Shown here piece after piece: positions 46,001 through 53,819 of a stretch of DNA of 64,000 bases. Each line of letters begins with the position of its first letter. The first letter of the stretch is position 1. The translations under genes and the position numbers were made by a program. The stretch comes from Akkermansia muciniphila (GTDB lineage: Bacteria; Verrucomicrobiota; Verrucomicrobiia; Limisphaerales; F1-80-MAGS106): the NCBI GenBank assembly GCA_945865375.1, contig CAMBEJ010000005.1, forward strand, positions 1 through 64,000. Reading direction: 5' to 3'. Below the pieces are notes generated by a model. That model was given only the letters and a program-made list of their open reading frames with translations, was not told the origin of the DNA and did no database searches.

Positions 46001-46219
46001 TCCGTAAAGCCCTTCCTTGGTGTCAAGGCGCAAACTCGCCTTCCTCTTCGCTGAATCAGGCCCGTGGCAGGCGAGGCAGTTATCCAGCAAGATGGGGCGA
46101 ATGTCCCGGTTGAATTGAATCTTGCCGGACGCAGCCTGGGTCCGTGCGGACAGAAGACAAACGACAGCGGCCAGACAAATAGCGGCGTGCTGCCTGAACC
46201 GATGGCAATTTCCATTCAT
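43010..46219 (-). CDS. PSCyt1 / DUF1549 / LamG / DUF1553 planctomycete-type cytochrome protein
   Basis: A 1069-residue exported protein. A signal peptide (about residues 1-29) is followed by the PSCyt1 heme site CLACHGPDSAKRKASLRL (CxxCH), DUF1549 (SIDAFVLSKLGEQGLSPAPE and LALDLTGLPPNPEE), a LamG-type region (about residues 500-660, VGDYDRQEAFSFGSWVYVPE) and DUF1553 (LAKWLTAPENPLTARVTVNR then FWQEVFGTGLVKTVEDFG). Such proteins are thought to take part in degradation of large polymers; this is inference. The next gene, DUF1501, is its usual partner. Start at 46219 is chosen because the signal peptide begins there. Confidence 0.9.
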   Translation of the reverse strand: MNGNCHRFRQHAAICLAAVVCLLSARTQAASGKIQFNRDIRPILLDNCLACHGPDSAKRKASLRLDTKEGLYGKTKEEGLVITPAALDRSALWKRVTSTDKDEMMPPPDSHKRLTPEQRETLKLWIADGAAWQSHWSFIKPERAPLPKVKNPRWVRNSIDAFVLSKLGEQGLSPAPEADRRMLGRRLALDLTGLPPNPEELEAFVADRSANYYEKFVKKLTDSESWGEHRARYWLDAARYADTHGMHFDNYREMWPYRDWVIRAFNSNESFDRFIIEQIAGDLLPEPTQDQIVATGFHRCNMTTNEGGTIEEENLVNYANDRVTTTGWVFLGLTLNCAACHDHKFDPVSARDFYSMAAFFRNTTQTGLDGNVKDSNPSITVVTDAMDQRRWKALPGEIEAAKRGVEKSKHDAEPEFAKWVGGLRKEDLDRELSGEKLAFHAPLNDGKTDQILFRAGSAEGKVAPKGELKIKDDGKTGPAPRFGKDATAAFADVGDYDRQEAFSFGSWVYVPENYSGVAAILSRMDEGNDYRGWDLWIEKSQFASHIAHKWPDNAIKVRTTKHLAKKGQWQHVMATYDGSGKAEGLKIYVDGVAAALETENGAGVTGTIRTGVPFKLAQRSNGAHFDGVALQDVRIYSRFLSGSEVAALANAAVLTEFLGRPLEEWKPDAKQQLLNYFLSTRFQPFRDSQKLLASLDQEKQGIRMKYPVTHVQTEKQNSEPVAAVLFRGQYDKPRDKVGAEVVAVLHKLPSGEPRNRLGLAKWLTAPENPLTARVTVNRFWQEVFGTGLVKTVEDFGATGEHPSNQALLDWLAVEFLESGWDVKKLFTLMVSSAAYRQSANTTPEKLEKDPANRFLSRGPRFRMDAEVIRDYAMATGGLLVSRIGGPSVRPYQPEGVWEAVAMPESNTRRYQQDSGESLYRRSLYTFWKRAAPPALMDIFNAPSRETCTVRRERTNTPLQALATMNDPQFVEAARKLAETALAQGRGDNKKAVAFMARRVLARDLRSDEFAILNGTLSRLVAFYEAHPEEAGKLVKIGESPSSSTIRTPQLAALTMMANQILNLDEALTK

Positions 46220-46520
46220 AATCATTAACGACGGCTGAACATACATCGGATCCCGGTTCTGGGTAGTCAAAAAGTGAGCCATTTATTGCTGTGGCCACGC
46301 ATTCGATGAGTTATCCTGTTCAGCTCTTTTCGTGCCCCTCCCTTCGCTTCTCACAGGCATCGGGACGATGATCGCAGACCCCAGTAAAAGCGGTTGGATC
46401 AGACTCAACGGGCTCGTTTTACTGAGCTCATCCCACCTTCGCCATCAACGCGCACGCGACCGCACTGGGACGACGCAGGAATTCACACCCATTCAGCCGG
46501 CGCACACCTAAAAAAAGCAG

Positions 46521-46667
46521 TTGAGAAACCACTAATTATCGCTAATCCTCACTAATACAAAGAGATGCGAAAGAACCAATCCGGGGAACGTTCCACCGCG
46601 AGGGTGAGATCCTCTATCAACGTAACTGGTTCACCATTAGCGTCGATTAGCGAAATTAGTGGTTCAA
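46521..46667. repeat. Inverted-repeat element with CACTAATT arms
   Basis: The left arm, from 46521, contains AACCACTAATTATCGCTAAT; the right arm GATTAGCGAAATTAGTGGTT begins at 46645 and continues with CAA. They pair with a few mismatches around a 97-bp centre. The rest of the 46220-46867 gap holds nothing else recognised. Confidence 0.55.
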
Positions 46668-46867
46668 CCTCCATTTTTAGGTTCAACTGCATCACCCGAA
46701 ATTGAAGTCGCAACACCCCCAAGTCGCGAAAACCAACCCCAGAAACGTCTGGCTCCGAACAGGCTGAGCTGTGCAAAATTCTAAAACATTCTTCTGAAGG
46801 GTTCACTCATTCAGCGAGCAATCTGGCAAACCCTGTCAACTCTTTTTGAGTTCTGTCCGGGTTTTAA

Positions 46868-47797
46868 GATTTTCTGAGGATTTATTACGACGCCGACAAA
46901 CTCGAAACTCACCTCTCCCGCCTTGCTCCCGAGGCCATCGAACGGGATTACGTTATTTCCGCGCTTGAAAAAAACCGGGCTGCTCCTATCGATCTACGAG
47001 TACGCTTTCTTCTCGATGACTGGGAAAACTGTTCGGATTTGCACAACAGAATTGACATTCTCAGAGGCTTGGTCGAGGAACGCGGAGCGCCTGAGGATTG
47101 GGTGTGGCTCGTGTTTAGTTTATATGAACAACAAGACTTCGCAGCAATCGTGGAGCACGTTGGGCAGGCGATAAACTCTACTGTCATTATGATCCCCAAG
47201 CCTGTGCTCTTTGGTGTCAGGGCCGCTGCATTGTTGGAGCTTGGACGCAGCGAAGAAGCCATTGCGGATTATTCGACAGTCTGCGAAATGAGCTCGACGC
47301 CCAAGTTTGCGAAGGCTGATGCGCTATCTGATTGGGCGCTGATTTTGCTTCAACAGGGCGAATGGAATCACGCAATAGACAAGCTCGAAAACGCCTTGGA
47401 TCTGAGTTCGGAACTTGAACAAACCTGTCCAAACTGCGCTCACGATTACATTGATGCCATCGCACGGGCATCCACTCGCGAGGAAGCGTGGAAACCCGTC
47501 GTTGACCAACTTCTTGCGGTTTATGCCAAACAAAACGTTCTCAGTCTTTTGGGAGAAGGGCTCGTCCGCAGCCTTGGCAGTTTACGCCGGGCATTGTTCA
47601 ACGAGCAGGGGCTGCGAGCATGGCATCGCACCTGGGTGACCGCCGGCAAACCTTTCGAACAACTGAAGATCCCTCTTCGCATCTTTTCCGTGGGAATTGA
47701 GTTCCTGATAAAATCAGACGCCAACGTCCTTCTGGATCTCGCCAAGGAAGAACGCCAGATTCTCCGGGACGTGCTCGGACTTGACGTTCAAAAATAG
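46868..47797 (+). CDS. TPR-like helical protein, 5' end without a normal start codon
   Basis: The frame that runs from the stop at 46865-46867 to 47797 encodes YDADKLETHLSRLAPEAIER, SALEKNRAAPIDLRVRFLLD and, from 47039, LHNRIDILRGLVEERGAPED, ALLELGRSEEAIADYSTVCE (a TPR-like pair) and further helices. Coding quality and the amino-acid pattern extend well upstream of 47039, so the frame is 5' longer than a TTG start there would give. No ATG or GTG lies upstream in frame; CTG at 46874 is the only near-start. The gene may have lost its true start. Function unknown; neighbours suggest an accessory or defence setting. Confidence 0.6.
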   Translation, partial: DFLRIYYDADKLETHLSRLAPEAIERDYVISALEKNRAAPIDLRVRFLLDDWENCSDLHNRIDILRGLVEERGAPEDWVWLVFSLYEQQDFAAIVEHVGQAINSTVIMIPKPVLFGVRAAALLELGRSEEAIADYSTVCEMSSTPKFAKADALSDWALILLQQGEWNHAIDKLENALDLSSELEQTCPNCAHDYIDAIARASTREEAWKPVVDQLLAVYAKQNVLSLLGEGLVRSLGSLRRALFNEQGLRAWHRTWVTAGKPFEQLKIPLRIFSVGIEFLIKSDANVLLDLAKEERQILRDVLGLDVQK

Positions 47798-49408
47798 CTA
47801 GGCGAAATCCCTCAACCTTCTCACCTTTCTGGTCCACGCCTGACGGTTGACCAGTTGAGCCAGCAGAACGTCACGGGTTGCCTCACTGATCAGGTTGCAG
47901 TTCGCGAGATGGTGCGCAAGGGCGTCCGTGCTGACGTGGAGGCGTTTTGCAAGAACTAACAAACCCTCAAATTCGAGGTCGTCATCACTGTGCAATCCTT
48001 TCTTGAGCAATTCCGGTGGCATCAGCAGTGCCGCGGCAAAGGCATTGGCCCGCTTCTCAAGGTCTCGCGGCGCCCAAGGGCCGGAGATCATTGCAAGGTT
48101 GCGCCCGTGAGCGCGGTCATGCAGAAGATGGCAAAGCTCATGAGCGAGGATAAACCGCTTGCCTGATGGAAATTCACAACACGGATTTCGCCGGTTCACG
48201 AAAATATGCGGCGCGCCTTGTTCCGGCTGGACAGCCAGACCTGCAGTCGTGGCCTCGTCTAACTCAATATCCTCAAAAGTCACACCGAGGCTTTCGAGAT
48301 GCTCCTCAACATCCACGGCCCCGTCGCGTTTGTGCCGCATACCCGCCTTGGCTCTCCACTCCTGCGCCAGTCGATAGCCATCCGTCCAAGGCGATTCACC
48401 GGCTTGGAGCGGTTGCGGCTCGTTCGCCAACGCCGTCCACTTTGTGGGAGGCTTCTTGCCCGATGACCTCACCAAGCGGGTTGCAATCAACAGAACATCG
48501 CTCTCGGTAAGTGTGGGAGATGCTGAGCCGAACATGACCGCCGCTTCGCAACTGCCCGCGACACACAACCTGTTGCCTTCCTCCGGCTCAAACCACCGTT
48601 TGATTGATTCCTTGTAACCGGAGCATTCAGTCTCAAGTTTATTGCGAAGTTTTTGCCAGCGATTTAGCCAATTCCCGGGAGTCGCTCCAAGGCCGGCCAG
48701 GACGGCAGTTCGGCTGATTTGGCGGTCGGCGCTGGCGATGCCTGCAACTTGCTGGCGCAGGGCCAGCAGACGGTTTGATTGCGGCTGCTGCTCAACCAGC
48801 GCCTCGACTGCCTGGCGCAGAACATCGAAAAGCGGACCCGCCACAGCGTCGGGTGTCACGCGAGTCGTTCCTGAACCGTGCAGGAAGCGAAATCCATCGG
48901 GTGCGCCAACCTGCGGGGCTTCCCCCCAGGAGAATTCCACTTCATCCCGCAAACGTCGAACCACCACGTCGGGGAACAGGCCGCCAAACCGGCTCGCACG
49001 CAGGCAATGACGGGAGGTCCACAAGGTGTGCGCCTCGTCCGCAGCCGTATCCCAGTTGCCGGCCCGCTCGAATCGTTTAGGACGATTCGTCTCCGACAGA
49101 GACTGCCAGGCAGACTCGCCGGCATTCGACACGGGCGGTCGTTGTTCATGGAGCAGCAAGTCCCAGGACTCCGTCAGCCACTCCATCACGGGCAGGAGAT
49201 ACCACTCCACTGCCTTCCTCACTTCGCTGCGATCCACGTGTTCGCAGAGATTCCGACCCGCAACCCAGATTTGCATCCGACCCCAGGAAAGATCTTCCTC
49301 TGGCGTGGCGAATCCAGAATCCAGATTCGGAACAAATTCCATCCGGACCGCGAATTGATTCGGGTCGCCCGACTCCAGCGCCGGGCGTTGATGGAGCTTC
49401 AGACTCAC
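47798..49408 (-). CDS. ImmA/IrrE-type metallopeptidase with long N-terminal region
   Basis: A 536-residue protein. The last 170 residues are an ImmA/IrrE (M78) zinc peptidase, with HELCHLLHDR at 423-432 (HExxH with its Glu), the third ligand Glu at about 451 in RDLEKRANAFAAALLMP, and the usual FAAALLMPPE. Residues 1-330 are not recognised; they contain WLTESWDLLLHEQRP and a run of polar helices. ImmA relatives cleave repressors and respond to DNA damage or metabolites. The GTG at 49408 overlaps the stop of the 105-residue gene by 4 nt. A frame upstream of 49408 is rejected because it lies inside that gene. Confidence 0.8.
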   Translation of the reverse strand: MSLKLHQRPALESGDPNQFAVRMEFVPNLDSGFATPEEDLSWGRMQIWVAGRNLCEHVDRSEVRKAVEWYLLPVMEWLTESWDLLLHEQRPPVSNAGESAWQSLSETNRPKRFERAGNWDTAADEAHTLWTSRHCLRASRFGGLFPDVVVRRLRDEVEFSWGEAPQVGAPDGFRFLHGSGTTRVTPDAVAGPLFDVLRQAVEALVEQQPQSNRLLALRQQVAGIASADRQISRTAVLAGLGATPGNWLNRWQKLRNKLETECSGYKESIKRWFEPEEGNRLCVAGSCEAAVMFGSASPTLTESDVLLIATRLVRSSGKKPPTKWTALANEPQPLQAGESPWTDGYRLAQEWRAKAGMRHKRDGAVDVEEHLESLGVTFEDIELDEATTAGLAVQPEQGAPHIFVNRRNPCCEFPSGKRFILAHELCHLLHDRAHGRNLAMISGPWAPRDLEKRANAFAAALLMPPELLKKGLHSDDDLEFEGLLVLAKRLHVSTDALAHHLANCNLISEATRDVLLAQLVNRQAWTRKVRRLRDFA

Positions 49409-49722
49409 TGCGCTCCCTCCCAATACCGCTTGATTTCGCGGGCCGCCACCGCGCCAGTTTTCAACAACTGCGTGCGAACCGAGAGCGGCACTTCCTTCCA
49501 TGCCACCGGATACCCGTGCCACCGGTTCTTTGCCGTGTCGTGGATGCGAGCGCAGAAGGCCCGGCCTTTGTCGGCGGCAAACCGCATCTTCCCCTCTTCG
49601 ACGCTCGACTGGAGAAGCTCCCACGCACGCTCGATGCTGACATCCGCTGGGCAAAGCGATCCCTTGCGCCCCGGCTGCCAGGGCGCCTTGTGTTTCGGAT
49701 TGCCTTCGTAAACAGGGTTCAT
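49405..49722 (-). CDS. Small protein paired with the ImmA/IrrE peptidase gene
   Basis: A 105-residue protein not assigned to a characterised family. It has GNPKHKAPWQPGRKGSLCP, then ELLQSSVEEGKMRFAADKGR and WHGYPVAWKEVPLSVRTQ, then REIKRYW at the end. The Cys and His residues (CP, CARIH) might bind a metal, but no clear finger is seen. Its stop overlaps the GTG of the peptidase gene (GTGA), so the two are translated together. The partnership suggests a substrate or regulator of the peptidase. The ATG at 49722 is chosen over one at 49734 since a -10 box overlaps the upstream one. Confidence 0.6.
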   Translation of the reverse strand: MNPVYEGNPKHKAPWQPGRKGSLCPADVSIERAWELLQSSVEEGKMRFAADKGRAFCARIHDTAKNRWHGYPVAWKEVPLSVRTQLLKTGAVAAREIKRYWEGAQ

Positions 49723-49732
49723 ATCCACTCGC

Positions 49733-49759
49733 ATAATAGCAAAACCGCCGCCATTTCAA
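49733..49759 (-). promoter_or_regulatory. Possible promoter of the small protein-ImmA operon
   Basis: The minus strand has TTGAAA (49759-49754), 15 nt, then TGCTATTAT, an extended -10 box (49738-49733). The transcript would start close to the ATG at 49722, so it may be almost leaderless. Confidence 0.4.
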
Positions 49760-49944
49760 ACAGACAAATCATTTTGTGGTCCGAGGAAACCAAAGCATGG
49801 ATCGGGGGCGGGGACGGCCAGGTCCTGGGAGGCCAAGTGGGGACGAGCCGTCCCCACCCCGACTCATGGGAACTAAAGAGGACTCTCACCCAATTCGCGG
49901 TGCCCGCAACTCGGGCCTGCGGCTGGAAGCCACGGCTTTTTGTT

Positions 49945-50819
49945 TCACAAGCGGAAGTTGCGTTGTTTGAGCCAAGTAAGGGCCAGTTCCAAATGGTCGG
50001 CGACGTTTTCGAAAATGACTGGGAGGGGTTGTTTGACTGTCCGTCGCAGCAGCGCTTGAAGTCCGGTTCGGATGAGGGCCAGGGCGCACGCCGCGTTGGG
50101 GTTGCGGATCAAGCATTTGTCTTCGCGCCACTGGACGTCGCGTTCCCAGTGGCGGGTTTCGCAGCTCCAATGGGAGCGAATGATCGCCGCCAGGCGCTTC
50201 GGGCCCGCTTCGGATTCTCCCAATCTGCTGACGATCGTTAACAACGACGCTGAGTTGCCGAAGATCCAGGCGTCCGTGGCCGCTTTCGGGTGAAGAAAAA
50301 AAGGGGGAGCCTCTGCCAATTGATTCCTACATATAGGGCAGTCGCAGTCGACGACGCTGGTCCTGGGAAAGTTTCTGAGCGGAGCGAACGAGGGTGCTCA
50401 AGTGAACGGCGCCCCGCAGCAACCCCAAGGCCACCAGCGTCAGCACGGCACCGATGGGGAAGGCCCGAGCACAGCGGGAGCGGGGGTCAGGCACTTTCTG
50501 AAAGGCCTCGAAGAGCGAACTCAGTTGAGGGGCTTTGAGGGCCGAACGTTCCGCCACTTGGGCTGCCAGACCTGCCCGATAGGCCTCGGGCAGTGGATCC
50601 GAACAGAGCAGCCTTGGCCTGGGGATGCAGGGCTTTGAGATGCCAGATGGCACCGGTCCAGAGCACCAGTCCGACCCACTCCTCGCCCCGACAGACCACC
50701 TGATAGAGCGAGCGGCCCTTGGTTTCCGACAAAGGGGCCGGGACGGGTCTGGGCCCGCCACCAAAATGTCCAAACTCCAGCGCGGGCCGCAGGGCGGCCC
50801 GCCCACACACCACGCTCAC
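49945..50819 (-). pseudogene. Broken ISAs1-type transposase with DUF4338-like part
   Basis: Three pieces of one IS gene. At 50600-50760, in one frame, RSLYQVVCRGEEWVGLVLWT looks like a DUF4338 segment. At 50330-50560, in another frame, PQLSSLFEAFQKVPDPRSRC then FPIGAVLTLVALGLLRGAVH is the start of an ISAs1 transposase (DDE_Tnp_1-assoc). The frame ends at 50327 with LRLPYM. At 49945-50319 the C-terminus is found, with SHWSCETRHWERDVQWREDK. The middle catalytic part is missing, so the element is dead. It lies against a truncated methylase gene, whose loss it may mark. DNA between 49760 and 49944 includes a GGGGACGGC/GCCGTCCCC repeat. Confidence 0.65.
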
Positions 50820-51277
50820 GTGAGATCTGTTGACTGTCCACCGGCCCCGGTCTCCAAGTCTCCGTGTCCCGCAGTCTCACGGTCTCCTGGTCCCAGAGCC
50901 ACAGGGTCGTTCCGCAACACGGCGAGCTTAGGCGCGAGCACTTCGCCGAATTCGGTGAGCGAGACGGTGAGTTCGGGCGGCAGCGGTTGCGTGGAGTCGA
51001 GGCCGTGGATGAGTTCGGGCTGCCAGGCGAGAAACTCCGTGAATAGCCGCGGGAGATTGTTGATGCCGGGCTGGGTGTCGGCGGTGTCGCTCTCGGCAAC
51101 AGGCAAATCGGAGACATATTCGAGGAATCGACGCTGGAGATCACCGAGTTGGGCGCGGTCAATGATGGCCTGTGCATCCACCAACGCGGGGGCGGAGACC
51201 ACGAGACCCTCAGGCTGGACGTAACCCAGCCAAGCGAGGTGGTCGGCGAGCGCGGGGTCTTTGGTTGGGGTGGGCAT
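50816..51277 (-). pseudogene. N-terminal fragment of a large restriction-modification methylase
   Basis: A 153-residue frame. PTPTKDPALADHLAWLGYVQ then GLVVSAPALVDAQAII and RRFLEYV match the start of large Eco57I-type restriction-modification methylases. After about residue 125 the match ends and a repetitive tail follows (DRETAGHGDLETG). The whole methyltransferase and helicase body is missing. The broken ISAs1-type transposase begins immediately downstream, so the gene may have been cut by transposition or deletion. The ATG at 51277 is chosen because homology starts at Met-Pro-Thr. Confidence 0.6.
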
Positions 51278-51311
51278 TTTTACGCGCGACTTTGAGGCGA
51301 TGGGACTAATC

Positions 51312-51455
51312 ATGAATAAGAATCTGCGTTCCTGTTCCTATTCCTCGGCACATTCTCGGTGCCATTCGGGGTTCACCCTGATCGAACTCCTGGTCGTCAG
51401 TGCGATCATTGCCATTTTGGCGGGAATGCTGTTGCCCGCGCTTTCAAAGGCGTAG
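51312..51455 (+). pseudogene. Truncated prepilin-like protein
   Basis: A 47-residue frame with the full prepilin signal [20 protein letters not shown] and LLPALSKA, then a stop directly after. Whole family members have 200 or more residues, like the one at 5569-6396. The break falls 31 bp before a copy of the GTGGCAG palindromic repeat. Confidence 0.7.
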
Positions 51456-51485
51456 ACGATCCCCCTTGCATCCCAAAATTGCCGG

Positions 51486-51546
51486 TAAGGTGGCAGAGCC
51501 GTCTCGGCTCTGCCCGGAACAGCGACGGGACGCCGCTGCCACTTTA
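51486..51546. repeat. GTGGCAG palindromic repeat family, copy 4
   Basis: The left arm starts TAAGGTGGCAGAGCCGTCTC at 51486; the right arm CGGGACGCCGCTGCCACTTT ends at 51545. It is a diverged member of the family, close behind the prepilin stub. Confidence 0.6.
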
Positions 51547-51567
51547 GGAGCGTCACAACGGGTTGAT

Positions 51568-52758
51568 TCAGGTCCTGCTTCGCAACCGATTACCTTGAGA
51601 GGCATCGGACAACCTTGCCCGCGCTTCGACCACCCGATGGACTGCCTCGGATGCTGTGGATCCCGTGGCGGTCAGGTGCCCCATTTTTCGCCCCGATCGG
51701 GCCTCCCGCTTGCCATACAGATGCAGTTTGACAGCAGGATTCTCAAGTGCTGCTACCCAGTCCGGCTCCCCGTTTTCCCACAGATCTCCGAGAAGGTTGC
51801 TCATGGCTGCTGGTCGAAGCAAGGTGGTCGAGCCAAGAGGGAGTCCACAAACCGCTCGCACCTGCTGCTCAAACTGGCTGGTGATGCAGGCATCGAGGGT
51901 CAGATGGCCGGAGTTATGGACCCTTGGCGCCAGTTCGTTAATCAGAATACGATTGTCCGAGGTGAGGAACATTTCAACAGTCAACACGCCCACGACTCCG
52001 AGAGCATCCAGGATCTGCTCGGCTAAGTGGCGCGCGTCACGTTCCACGGTTGCATCCACCCGCGCCGGAGCTACGGAGATGTCCAAAATGTGGCGAGTGT
52101 GTGTGTTTTCGAAAACCGGAAATGCTTCGAAATGACCGTCTGCCGTGCGTGCTCCGATTACGGAAATTTCCTTAGCGAAGGGCACAAACCGTTCGTAAAT
52201 GGCTGGGGCTCCCGAGATGGAATCCCACGCCGGTTCGAGCTCCGCCTCGTTCAAAAGCTTGAACTGTCCCTTCCCGTCGTAGCCGAAGTTCGCGGTTTTC
52301 ATCACGCATGGAAGCCCCAGATCCGCCGCCGCCCGCTTGAGATCGTCAAGGCAGTGAACCGGACGAAAAGGCGTGACTGGAAAGCCCCGGCTTTGGAGAA
52401 AACCTTTCTCTCGAAGCCGGTTCTGAGTGATGCTGAGCACGCTGCCGCTGGGCCGGACGGGAACGTGCTGCGCGGCGGTCGAGGTGGCTTCCGAAGAAAT
52501 ATTTTCAAACTCAAATGTCACCACATCAACGCCGCGCGCGAATGATCGGATCGCTTCCAAATCCTGGTAAGAAGCCACGAATTCTTTGTCAGAAACCGAG
52601 GCGGCGGGCGCGTCGGCTTCTGGAGAAAAGACATGGACACGATACCCTAACGAACGGGCTGCAAGCGCCAGCATGCGACCGAGTTGTCCGCTTCCAAGGA
52701 TGCCTATGGTGGAGCCGGGTAGGATGGCAGGCTCGCGTGCGGGGACTAGAGAAGACAT
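51568..52758 (-). CDS. purK: 5-(carboxyamino)imidazole ribonucleotide synthase
   Basis: A 396-residue ATP-grasp enzyme that carboxylates aminoimidazole ribonucleotide with ATP and bicarbonate, the step before PurE. Motifs: GILGSGQLGRMLALAARSLG, DVVTFEFENISSEA, PCVMKTANFGYDGKGQFKL, and VEMFLTSDNRILINELAPRV with HNSGHLTLDACITSQFEQ. Length is normal and key residues are present. It follows purE by 13 bp, so the two form an operon. The ATG at 52758 is chosen because homology begins shortly after it. Confidence 0.96.
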   Translation of the reverse strand: MSSLVPAREPAILPGSTIGILGSGQLGRMLALAARSLGYRVHVFSPEADAPAASVSDKEFVASYQDLEAIRSFARGVDVVTFEFENISSEATSTAAQHVPVRPSGSVLSITQNRLREKGFLQSRGFPVTPFRPVHCLDDLKRAAADLGLPCVMKTANFGYDGKGQFKLLNEAELEPAWDSISGAPAIYERFVPFAKEISVIGARTADGHFEAFPVFENTHTRHILDISVAPARVDATVERDARHLAEQILDALGVVGVLTVEMFLTSDNRILINELAPRVHNSGHLTLDACITSQFEQQVRAVCGLPLGSTTLLRPAAMSNLLGDLWENGEPDWVAALENPAVKLHLYGKREARSGRKMGHLTATGSTASEAVHRVVEARARLSDASQGNRLRSRT

Positions 52759-52771
52759 TGCTGGATGTTCC

Positions 52772-53272
52772 TTATTGGCCTGGAGACGGGATCGAGAGCA
52801 CCCTGTCTGTCTGAGCGTTTCGGAACGTTCCGTAAGCTTTCCGGTATTCAGGATATTTGCTCCCCAGCATCGCGGTCGCCAGAAGCGCGGCATTGATGGC
52901 ACCGGCTTTGCCAATCGCCATGGCACCGACGGGAACGCCTCCTGGCATCTGCACGATCGATAGCAAAGAATCCATCCCGTGAAGCGCCTTGGATTCCACA
53001 GGCACTCCGAGGACCGGCAAAATGGTTTTTGCAGCGGTCATTCCTGGGAGATGCGCGGCCCCTCCGGCACCGGCGATGATGATCTCCAAGCCGCGAGAGC
53101 AGGCCGTCGCCGCGTATTCAAACAGCAGATCCGGAGTGCGATGGGCGGAGACGACTCGGGTTTCGAACGGCACCCCCAATTCCCGAAGTTGCGCCGCCGC
53201 GTGCTGCATGGTTTCCCAGTCCGATTGGCTTCCCATGATAATTCCCACCAGCGGATTGGCTTCGTTTCCCAT
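52772..53272 (-). CDS. purE: 5-(carboxyamino)imidazole ribonucleotide mutase
   Basis: A 166-residue class I PurE, which moves the carboxyl group on the imidazole ring. The signature [20 protein letters not shown], the active-site VVSAHRTPD and [20 protein letters not shown], and [20 protein letters not shown] are all intact. It lies 13 bp ahead of purK. Length is typical. Confidence 0.97.
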   Translation of the reverse strand: MGNEANPLVGIIMGSQSDWETMQHAAAQLRELGVPFETRVVSAHRTPDLLFEYAATACSRGLEIIIAGAGGAAHLPGMTAAKTILPVLGVPVESKALHGMDSLLSIVQMPGGVPVGAMAIGKAGAINAALLATAMLGSKYPEYRKAYGTFRNAQTDRVLSIPSPGQ

Positions 53273-53288
53273 ATTTTCAGACTCTTTT

Positions 53289-53651
53289 TTACGGCCCTGT
53301 GGGGTGGACGTCCAGCTTTGCGTTCAACCCCTTTCGTTGGTCAAGAGATTCTGAGGACCTGAAATGCGGCTTCCGAGGATGCCGCCGCATGATCCCATAG
53401 GCTGCGAGGTGGAAAAGCGCCGAGAACAGAGCTGTGGGAGCCATGATGATCGCCAGCGACCGTGGGAGCAAAAGCCCATGGCTTGCTGCCAGCAAGAAGT
53501 AGAGTGCGCACAATCCTGCCGCGATAGGAGGGAGGCTCCGCACAACGACCAAGTCCAGACCTCTCCTGATCTCATCCGCCGTCACGGTTCTCTCCGCGCG
53601 CGGCTCTTCCAGCAGCGCAGTGGGGGGTTCGATGTCCTCGGTATCGGGCAT
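53289..53651 (-). CDS. Small membrane protein of unknown function
   Basis: A 120-residue protein with an acidic N-terminal part ([20 protein letters not shown]) and two hydrophobic helices ([20 protein letters not shown], then [20 protein letters not shown]), followed by a basic C-terminus. It lies 16 bp ahead of purE on the same strand and might be cotranscribed. No family was recognised. The ATG at 53651 is chosen over an earlier one because it starts the acidic conserved-looking part. Confidence 0.55.
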   Translation of the reverse strand: MPDTEDIEPPTALLEEPRAERTVTADEIRRGLDLVVVRSLPPIAAGLCALYFLLAASHGLLLPRSLAIIMAPTALFSALFHLAAYGIMRRHPRKPHFRSSESLDQRKGLNAKLDVHPTGP

Positions 53652-53819
53652 GGCGTCGCCAATAGTTCGTTGAAGCTTGTTCGGAATGACTAGCAAAAGC
53701 GACCCTGATTTGGTGGCACCAGGGCCACGGCCGCGCGGTTCTCCCGCGAGTTCTCATTGTCACTCATGCTATGATATGGGGTGTTGAGCCCGACGACCGA
53801 GTGTGTAACATGAATCGCA

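Noticed and set aside
46552..46806. An 84-codon minus-strand frame
   Set aside because: It overlaps the inverted-repeat element, has no family match and no ribosome site.
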